Notes under the pieces: model-generated | What the model saw: the letters and a program-made list of their open reading frames with translations, nothing else | Told to the model about the DNA's origin: nothing | The model's database searches: none | Made by a program: the position numbers and the translations under genes | Assembly (NCBI GenBank): GCA_964494625.1 | Contig: CAZBRT010000001.1 | Location: 620,001-684,000 of the forward strand | DNA: 64,000 nt | Origin: UBA2784 sp964494625 | GTDB taxonomy: Bacteria; Pseudomonadota; Alphaproteobacteria; Micropepsales; Micropepsaceae | Reading direction: 5' to 3' | Part shown: positions 58,764 through 64,000 of the stretch, one piece after another | Position numbering within the stretch: the first letter of the stretch is position 1 | How the letters are laid out: each line of letters starts with the position of its first letter

Positions 58764-59183
58764 CTACCAGCTTCCCGTATTCGGCATGGAGAGCCAGGGT
58801 TCTTTTGGCGTCAGGGCGGCACCCTTTTGCAGGAGCTCGATCGAGATGTTGTCGGGCGAGCGGACAAACGCCATGCGGCCGTCACGCGGCGGGCGATTGA
58901 TGGTGACGCCATGGTCCATCAGGCGCTGGCAGAGCGCATGGATGTCATCGACGGCAAAGGCGATGTGCCCGAAATTGCGGCCGCCGGCATATTCCTTTTC
59001 GTCCCAGTTCCAGGTGAGCTCGATCTGCGCGTCCGGACTTTCGGGCGCTGACAGGAAAACAAGCGTGAAGCGCCCTTGCGGGTTTTCGCTGCGGTGACGC
59101 TCGATCAGCCCGAGCTTGCGCACGTAGAATTCGAGGGCTGCTTCAAGATTGCCCACGCGGACCATGGTGTGAAGATAGCGCAT
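58764..59183 (-). CDS. gloA: Lactoylglutathione lyase (glyoxalase I)
   Basis: 139-aa metalloenzyme that turns the methylglyoxal-glutathione hemithioacetal into S-lactoylglutathione. Family signs are MRYLHTMVRVGNLEAALEFY, then ELTWNWDEKEYAGGRNFGHI and AFVRSPDNISIELLQKG. Length and motifs are normal. It is 8 bp ahead of the FAD monooxygenase gene and 4 bp after the DUF2855 gene. Confidence 0.93.
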   Translation of the reverse strand: MRYLHTMVRVGNLEAALEFYVRKLGLIERHRSENPQGRFTLVFLSAPESPDAQIELTWNWDEKEYAGGRNFGHIAFAVDDIHALCQRLMDHGVTINRPPRDGRMAFVRSPDNISIELLQKGAALTPKEPWLSMPNTGSW

Positions 59184-59187
59184 CTTG

Positions 59188-60261
59188 TCAGAGCGACAGG
59201 ATGTGGCCGTCGGCCGGGTTGACCGTGCCGCCGATCAATGCAGCCCAGACGCGGGCGACATCCTTTTCGCCGCTGCCTGTGCGCACATGAACCTGTTCCT
59301 GTATCTTCGGCAGCACGCGGCCCCAGGCTTCGGCCAGCCGGCTCTGGAAACCGGCCGGGCCCCACTCGGCGATACGTGTTTCGACATGGGAGGGCGCAAA
59401 GAAGAATTCCGGCTTCGGGCCGGGCAGGTCGGCCGGGGGGCCGCCCTTGGTCCAGTGCGTGCCACCGACCACCACGCTTTTCACGAGGTTGGCGCCCAAT
59501 GTCCGGTGGACCGATGCCCGCACGGCGGCATTGCCCGCCATATCAACATAGACGCTGGGGTTGGGATGCAGCATCGCCTCATGCCCATAGGCAATGTCGC
59601 GGTCATAGACATCAAGCGCCTGCACGAAACCCGTGTTGGCCGCCGAGGTGAGGCCGACAATCTCGGCATCCTTGCGGGGGTGGAGCAGGGCTGCAGTGCA
59701 CCACGCCGTCTTTGACGAGGCGCTGGTCAGGATGACCGCGTTCGCACCAAAATAATTGTTCGACGTCAGCCAGTCGGCGATCAGGAATGAAGTCGTAAAC
59801 AAGGGCCGGAACAGCGCCTGGTATTCCTCATGCGCGCGGTCATAGGCGGGGTCGGCGCTGGTGAGCATGTAGTTGTTGTAAAACGCATGCGCGCCGCCCT
59901 TGCGCGCCGGCATCGCATCGGTGAAGCCATGCGCGTTCACGCGGTCGGGCCGCATCACGACAGACGCGGCGATGGGCAGGAAGCCATAGAAACGCTGCCC
60001 TTCCGTCACCTGCGGGTGGCGGCTTTTGGCAACAGTTGCAAAGCCCCAGACCGGCACGCGGCCCTGACCTTCAGGCCCCGGAAAGAAATTCCAGTAGTTC
60101 ATCGCATCGCCAAAGACCGCATAGGTGAGGTTGTTGGCGGTCAAGGCAAACTTGTCGATGTTGAGCGAAATCTCGCCATCGTTGAGCGGGCGGTCGGCTG
60201 CAGGTGGCGCCGCCTTGAACGAAAGGGCAGCGAGGTTTTTCTTGTCAACCAGCATGTCCAT
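59188..60261 (-). CDS. DUF2855 family protein (MDR-like)
   Basis: 357-aa protein with the DUF2855 pattern: ISLNIDKFALTANNLTYAVF, GDAMNYWNFFP, GFLPIAASVVMRPDRVN and TSASSKTAWCTAALL. These proteins are distant medium-chain dehydrogenase relatives without a known function. Its neighbours (glyoxalase, FAD monooxygenase and a membrane protein) point to aldehyde or ketone handling. It is second in the four-gene operon. Confidence 0.9.
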   Translation of the reverse strand: MDMLVDKKNLAALSFKAAPPAADRPLNDGEISLNIDKFALTANNLTYAVFGDAMNYWNFFPGPEGQGRVPVWGFATVAKSRHPQVTEGQRFYGFLPIAASVVMRPDRVNAHGFTDAMPARKGGAHAFYNNYMLTSADPAYDRAHEEYQALFRPLFTTSFLIADWLTSNNYFGANAVILTSASSKTAWCTAALLHPRKDAEIVGLTSAANTGFVQALDVYDRDIAYGHEAMLHPNPSVYVDMAGNAAVRASVHRTLGANLVKSVVVGGTHWTKGGPPADLPGPKPEFFFAPSHVETRIAEWGPAGFQSRLAEAWGRVLPKIQEQVHVRTGSGEKDVARVWAALIGGTVNPADGHILSL

Positions 60262-60266
60262 GGGTG

Positions 60267-60689
60267 TCAGGTCCGCTTCAGAAGGGAGAAAATGAGACCG
60301 GCCGCGGCACCTGCCGCTGCCTGTGTGCCAAAGCCGAGATCGGTGCGCGCGCCGGCAATGGGCATCAGGCCCATGATCTCGCTTGTTGAAAAAAGTGTTG
60401 TGCCCACCGCCGCGCCGCCTGCTGCCATGAAGACCAGTGTGCGCAGACCGATCACTTTGGACACGTAATGCGCCGCGCCAAAGGCGATGATGAGCCCGGG
60501 TGACAGCATCCCGGCATAAAGGGGGCCCATGCCCTGAAGATCATGCAGCATCGCGGCGATCTGCTGATCCGAGGAAATGGCCACGCCGATGTCGCGCAGG
60601 CCCTGCATCACGAAATGGGTCGAGGCGGTCGATCCCAAGGCTGCCGCGATGACGGCCGCCGTCAGGAATGCGAGAATTACGCGGACCAT
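60267..60689 (-). CDS. Small membrane protein, first gene of the 60.7-57.5 kb operon
   Basis: 140-aa protein with four hydrophobic segments (VRVILAFLTAAVIAAALGS, then MLSPGLIIAFGAAHYVSKVI, LVFMAAGGAAVGTTLFS, and TQAAAGAAAGLIFSLLKR). No family is recognised. Start ATG 60689 follows the longer frame's unconserved stretch. The next gene begins 5 bp after its stop, so it is part of the operon. Confidence 0.75.
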   Translation of the reverse strand: MVRVILAFLTAAVIAAALGSTASTHFVMQGLRDIGVAISSDQQIAAMLHDLQGMGPLYAGMLSPGLIIAFGAAHYVSKVIGLRTLVFMAAGGAAVGTTLFSTSEIMGLMPIAGARTDLGFGTQAAAGAAAGLIFSLLKRT

Positions 60690-60817
60690 TTGTGCATTCT
60701 CCGGGTAGGGTCGGAGGGAGATTAGCCGCTTCGTACCCTGTTGCAAGGATCGGTCTTGACGCCCAATGTGGCGGTCAGGAATTTCCCCTGCCCACCCCAC
60801 GCTTTCGACGGTTTGTG

Positions 60818-61960
60818 ATGAAACACCCTGTTTCCGGACTGGTTCTCGCCCCCCTTGCGGCCTTGCTCCTGTCGCCCCTTGCGGCGGTTGCGGCCTCTGC
60901 CGTCGAGATGGTGGACCCGGCGCGCTATCAGGTCAGCGAAATCGCGACCGGTCTTGACCATCCATGGAGCCTTGCGTTCCTGCCGGACGGGTCGATCCTG
61001 GTGACCGAGCGCAATGGCGGTTTGCGGGTGATCCGCGACGGCGCGCTTCTGCCCGACAGGGTTGCCAATGTGCCGGACACTTATGTTTCCGGGCAGGGCG
61101 GGTTGCTTGACGTGGTGCTGCATCCCGATTTTGCGGCCAATCAGACCATCTACCTCACCTATTCTGCAGGCGATGGCAACGCGTCCGCCATCACGGTTGC
61201 GCGCGCGCGGTATGATGCGGCCGGTAACGCGCTCGCTGATGTCACGGTCATATTCTCGGCATTTCCCACCAAGGACACGCCGCAGCATTATGGCGGGCGC
61301 ATGGCATTCCTGCCCGACGGCACATTCGTGCTGACGCTGGGCGACGGATTCAATTTCCGCGAACAGGCGCAGATGCTGGACAGCGATCTTGGGAAATTCG
61401 TGCGGCTCAATGCCGACGGATCCATTCCTGCTGACAACCCCTTCGTGTCGCGGACAGGCGCGCGGCCGGAAATTTTCACCTATGGCCACCGCAATCCGCA
61501 GGCGATTGTGTTCAACCCCTTCGATGGCCGCATCTATGCCCACGAGCACGGGCCCCAGGGTGGCGATGAGATCAATGTGATCGACGGCGGGCGCAATTAT
61601 GGCTGGCCGGCGATCACCTACGGGCTTGATTATTCGGGCGCGATCATCACGCCCTATACGGAACTTCCGGGCATGGAGCAGCCCATCCATTACTGGACGC
61701 CGTCCATCGCGCCTGCTGGCATGAGTGTTTACACGGGCGATCTCTTCCCGGGCTGGAAGGGCGACCTCATCGTCGCTGCCCTTGTTTCAACCGATCTGCG
61801 CCGCATGGACCTTGAAGGTGGCAAGGTCGTGGGCGAGCAATCGCTGCTTGCCGAGCGCGGCGAGCGCCTGCGCGATGTGCGCATGGCGCCGGACGGCGCG
61901 CTCTATGTGCTCACCGACGAGGATGACGGCAAGGTCTTGCGGGTGGTGCCGGCGGAGTAG
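60818..61960 (+). CDS. PQQ-dependent sugar dehydrogenase family (soluble aldose dehydrogenase-like)
   Basis: 380-aa exported beta-propeller with signal peptide MKHPVSGLVLAPLAALLLSP. Propeller blades start with VSEIATGLDHPWSLAFLPDG and ILVTERNGGLRVIRDG; the PQQ-site residues are expected in TYGHRNPQAIVFNPFDGRIY, YAHEHGPQGGDEINVIDGGR and NYGWPAITYG. It probably oxidises aldoses in the periplasm using bound PQQ and needs an electron acceptor not encoded here. It is divergent from the operon at 60689. Confidence 0.9.
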   Translation: MKHPVSGLVLAPLAALLLSPLAAVAASAVEMVDPARYQVSEIATGLDHPWSLAFLPDGSILVTERNGGLRVIRDGALLPDRVANVPDTYVSGQGGLLDVVLHPDFAANQTIYLTYSAGDGNASAITVARARYDAAGNALADVTVIFSAFPTKDTPQHYGGRMAFLPDGTFVLTLGDGFNFREQAQMLDSDLGKFVRLNADGSIPADNPFVSRTGARPEIFTYGHRNPQAIVFNPFDGRIYAHEHGPQGGDEINVIDGGRNYGWPAITYGLDYSGAIITPYTELPGMEQPIHYWTPSIAPAGMSVYTGDLFPGWKGDLIVAALVSTDLRRMDLEGGKVVGEQSLLAERGERLRDVRMAPDGALYVLTDEDDGKVLRVVPAE

Positions 61961-62019
61961 ATTGGACAATCTGCTGTCGCTCTCCCCGAGGGGGCGAGGG
62001 AAAAGTTGCATCAAGTCAC

Positions 62020-62120
62020 TGCGTGGTTCGACGAAGGCTCACCATGAAGGAATTTCGTGAATTGCGCTCATGCAATACACCTTCGTCCGCATCCTGAGTT
62101 CTTATCGAAGGACGCAAAGC
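62020..62120 (-). repeat. Intergenic REP-like repeat, family B, copy 4
   Basis: Read on the minus strand it has the left arm remnant AAGGGTGCGCTGCACAAGCG and the right-hand GGTGAGCCTTCGTCGAACCACG. On the plus strand this is CGTGGTTCGACGAAGGCTCACC, equal to the arm of the copies at 4870 and 6289. It is preceded at 61978-62000 by CGCTCTCCCCGAGGGGGCGAGGGAA, a partial family A sequence. Confidence 0.65.
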
Positions 62121-62138
62121 GCTTGTGCAGCGCACCCT

Positions 62139-63086
62139 TCACCCCGCATAGGCTGATTTCAGCCGTGCCATGGTGGCATGGAAGCCCGCCATGGTTTCCT
62201 CAAGGATATCTCGCACGGGTTTTACGCTGTCGATGCGGCCGGCGACCTGGCCGGAAAGCGCGATGGCAGCCTCCATGTCGCCGCCGAAATAGAGGTCGAG
62301 CGTGCGGCCGAACTCCTTCATGATGTTGTCGCCGGGGTCGCGCTCCAGCCGCGTTGTGCGTTCCGTGCGCAAGGCACGCAGGGCCGGTGAGCCAAAGCGG
62401 TTGAGGAAAACCGTGTCGGTCTCGGACGCATTGATGATCGCATCCTTCCAGTTCTGGTGAACCGGGCTTTCCACAGCCGACACCATGCGCGTGCCCATCT
62501 GGATGCCTTCCGCGCCAAGGGCAAAGGCTGCCGCCATGGTGGGGCCATCGACCATGCCGCCTGCCGCGATGATCGGCACATTCACTTTCGATGCGATCAG
62601 CGGCAACAGAACCATGGTTGCCACGTCCTTCGGGTTCTTGAAGCCGCCACCTTCTGCACCCTCGACCACAAGACCATCGACGCCTGCATCAATCGCCTTC
62701 AGACCTGCTTTCAGGGTTGGCACGACATGAAAGACGGTCAGCCCCGCGGCCTTCAGCTTGGCACAATATTTTGCGGGATCGCCTGCCGAGGTGGTGACGA
62801 ACTTCACGCCCTGATCGACCACGAAATCGGCAATGCCGGGATCGCGCACAAAGGCCTGGGCGATGTTCACGCCAAAGGGCTTTTGCGTCAGTGTGCGCAT
62901 TTTGGCGATCTCGCCCTTGATCGCATCGAGCTCTCCCGAAGAGGTCTCGATGATGCCAAGACCACCCGCATTCGAGACGGCAGAGGCGAGCTGTGACCGT
63001 GCGATCCATCCCATCGGCGCCTGCACAATTGGATAGTCAACGCCCAGAAGGCGGGTCAGACGGTTTGAAATCGGGGCAGGGCGCAT
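62139..63086 (-). CDS. Nitronate monooxygenase (2-nitropropane dioxygenase family)
   Basis: 315-aa FMN enzyme that oxidises nitronates and detoxifies propionate 3-nitronate. It has VDYPIVQAPMGWIARSQLAS at the start, VEGAEGGGF near residue 145, PIIAAGGMVDGPTMAAAFAL near 190, and the conserved GTRMVSAVESPVHQNWKDA. Start ATG 63086 with AGAGG ahead; an upstream TTG at 63104 would add six residues. It is divergent from the M3 peptidase gene. Confidence 0.9.
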   Translation of the reverse strand: MRPAPISNRLTRLLGVDYPIVQAPMGWIARSQLASAVSNAGGLGIIETSSGELDAIKGEIAKMRTLTQKPFGVNIAQAFVRDPGIADFVVDQGVKFVTTSAGDPAKYCAKLKAAGLTVFHVVPTLKAGLKAIDAGVDGLVVEGAEGGGFKNPKDVATMVLLPLIASKVNVPIIAAGGMVDGPTMAAAFALGAEGIQMGTRMVSAVESPVHQNWKDAIINASETDTVFLNRFGSPALRALRTERTTRLERDPGDNIMKEFGRTLDLYFGGDMEAAIALSGQVAGRIDSVKPVRDILEETMAGFHATMARLKSAYAG

Positions 63087-63252
63087 GGTCAAAGCCTCTG
63101 GCAATGGCGGGGTTTCGATGGTGGAATGGCCAAGACTGCGCGCGGCTGCGCGCTGGCGTCAACTCTGGCTCATCGCGTGTGCGTGATTTGCAGCGGCCTT
63201 ACGTATCGGCAAGATGCGCCGGGGCAGCAAATGCGCTTAGGGGAGCCGACAC

Positions 63253-64000
63253 ATGTCACGCGCACGCTTGAGGGCGAAAATTCTGGCAGGGGTATTCACT
63301 ATGGCTGCAGTTACGGCGGCGGGCGCATTGTCGATCCATCAGGCGGTGAAGGCGGATGTGCCGCCGAGCGAACCCAATCCCTTCTTCGGGGAATGGACGA
63401 CGCCCTTTGGCGCGCCGCCATTCGATCTCATCCGCGAGGAACATTTCATTCCGGCCTATGACGCGGCCCTTGCCGCTGCGGAAACTGACGTCGCTGCCAT
63501 TGCCGCCAATCCGGAAGCGCCGACATTTGCCAATACGATTGTGGCGCTTGAGAAGTCGGGACAGGCGCTGGCGCGCGTTTCGGACGTGTTCTTCAACCTC
63601 ACCTCGTCGGATGCCACCGACGGCATCCAGGCAATCCAGCGCGAGATGGCGCCCCGGCTTGCGCGCTTCCGGGCACGGGTCAATCTTGATCCCGCACTCT
63701 TTGCCCGCGTCGATGCCGTGTGGCAGGCGCGTGATGCATCGGGGCTGTCGGCAGAAGATTTGCGCGTGCTGGAGCGGTTCCATCGCGACTTTGTGCGGGC
63801 TGGTGCCGCCCTTGACGAGGCCAGCCGCAACCGCCTTGCCGCCATCACCGAGCGGCTCAGCGTGATCGGCACGACCTTCTCGCAGAACCTTCTTGCCGAC
63901 ACGAAGGAGTTCATCCTTGTGCTTGAGAGCGAGGATGATCTTGCAGGCCTGCCGGCATTCGTGCGCGAGTCCGCGGCTGCCGAAGCCGCCTCGCGCGGCA
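63253..64000 (+). CDS. M3-family metallopeptidase (Dcp/oligopeptidase A type), N-terminal part
   Basis: N-terminal 249 residues of a large zinc peptidase; the gene runs beyond the window. After a possible signal or anchor segment (ILAGVFTMAAVTAAGALS) the domain begins NPFFGEWTTPFGAPPFDLIR, continues with EEHFIPAYDAALAAAE, and reads LVLESEDDLAGLPAFVRESA near the end, as in peptidyl-dipeptidases. The HExxH zinc motif would be further on. Start ATG 63253 with AGGGGAG about 7 nt upstream. Confidence 0.88.
   Translation, partial: MSRARLRAKILAGVFTMAAVTAAGALSIHQAVKADVPPSEPNPFFGEWTTPFGAPPFDLIREEHFIPAYDAALAAAETDVAAIAANPEAPTFANTIVALEKSGQALARVSDVFFNLTSSDATDGIQAIQREMAPRLARFRARVNLDPALFARVDAVWQARDASGLSAEDLRVLERFHRDFVRAGAALDEASRNRLAAITERLSVIGTTFSQNLLADTKEFILVLESEDDLAGLPAFVRESAAAEAASRG

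Noticed and set aside
1..64000. CRISPR arrays, rRNA, integrases or transposases
   Set aside because: No regularly spaced direct repeats, rRNA-like sequence, DDE transposase or tyrosine/serine recombinase motif was noticed.

Overview
The window is GC-rich chromosomal DNA from an alphaproteobacterium. The evidence is the large NAD-glutamate dehydrogenase, the DUF3576-leuS-holA neighbourhood, an IalB-family protein, an RpoE-ChrR type sigma/anti-sigma pair and a Porin_4-type porin. IalB and the GcvA/VtlR-like LysR regulator lean towards Hyphomicrobiales, but I cannot name a genus. It is mostly ordinary core and accessory chromosome. I see no CRISPR array, no rRNA and no recognisable insertion sequence. 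Two tRNA genes are present: Ala-CGC and Ser-GGA.

Layout. 1-9.7 kb: 3' end of the NAD-GDH gene, an EamA and a UMF1-type transporter, a YbjQ protein, holA, leuS and a DUF3576 lipoprotein. Two families of palindromic intergenic repeats are scattered here, and lptE, expected between leuS and holA, is absent. 10-19.4 kb: porin, two SDRs, a FliL-like protein, tRNA-Ala, yggT-yggU-folD, a CBS-BON protein with TerC, and argG. 19.4-27.3 kb: a Sel1/2OG oxygenase, rlmN, ialB, the ECF sigma/ChrR pair, a FecR-domain protein, a c-type cytochrome, an SDR and a LysR regulator. 27.3-28.8 kb: a compact regulatory locus, with a LysR-type box, a sigma-70-like promoter, a 45-codon ORF, two CU-rich hairpins and a terminator, followed by an MqsR/MqsA-like toxin-antitoxin pair with its own promoter and palindromic operator. 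28.8-35.4 kb: a MurA whose catalytic Cys is Asp, a quinone oxidoreductase, a DUF6491 protein, then AT-richer probably acquired genes (a Cys-rich small protein, a UDG-fold protein and an orphan) around asparaginase and a SpoU methyltransferase. 35.7-46.2 kb: lepA, two tandem membrane paralogues, tRNA-Ser, an S41 peptidase, an adenylate cyclase with TolB/TPR parts, a radical SAM enzyme, a GFA protein, a secreted protein, a TSUP permease and a HigBA pair. 46.2-64 kb: an MHS transporter with a periplasmic insert, a hydroxylaminobenzene-mutase-like protein, two EthA-like flavin monooxygenases flanking a DoxX gene, a GST, a divergent pair of citrate-synthase-family genes (one with a DNA-binding N-terminus), a four-gene oxidoreductase operon, a PQQ-type sugar dehydrogenase, nitronate monooxygenase and the start of an M3 peptidase.

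How the genes work together. Clear transcription units are yggU-folD (4-nt overlap), terC-CBS, ialB-rlmN-2OG oxygenase, rpoE-chrR, higB-higA, the MqsR/MqsA-like pair and the 60.7-57.5 kb operon. The 50-64 kb segment is rich in oxygenases and detoxification enzymes (FMO, GST, glyoxalase, nitronate monooxygenase), consistent with oxidative catabolism of xenobiotics or ketones. The most interesting candidate system is the LysR / small ORF / CU-rich hairpin RNA locus at 26.4-27.8 kb, whose architecture recalls CcsR/cuckoo RNAs and the AbcR RNAs controlled by VtlR.
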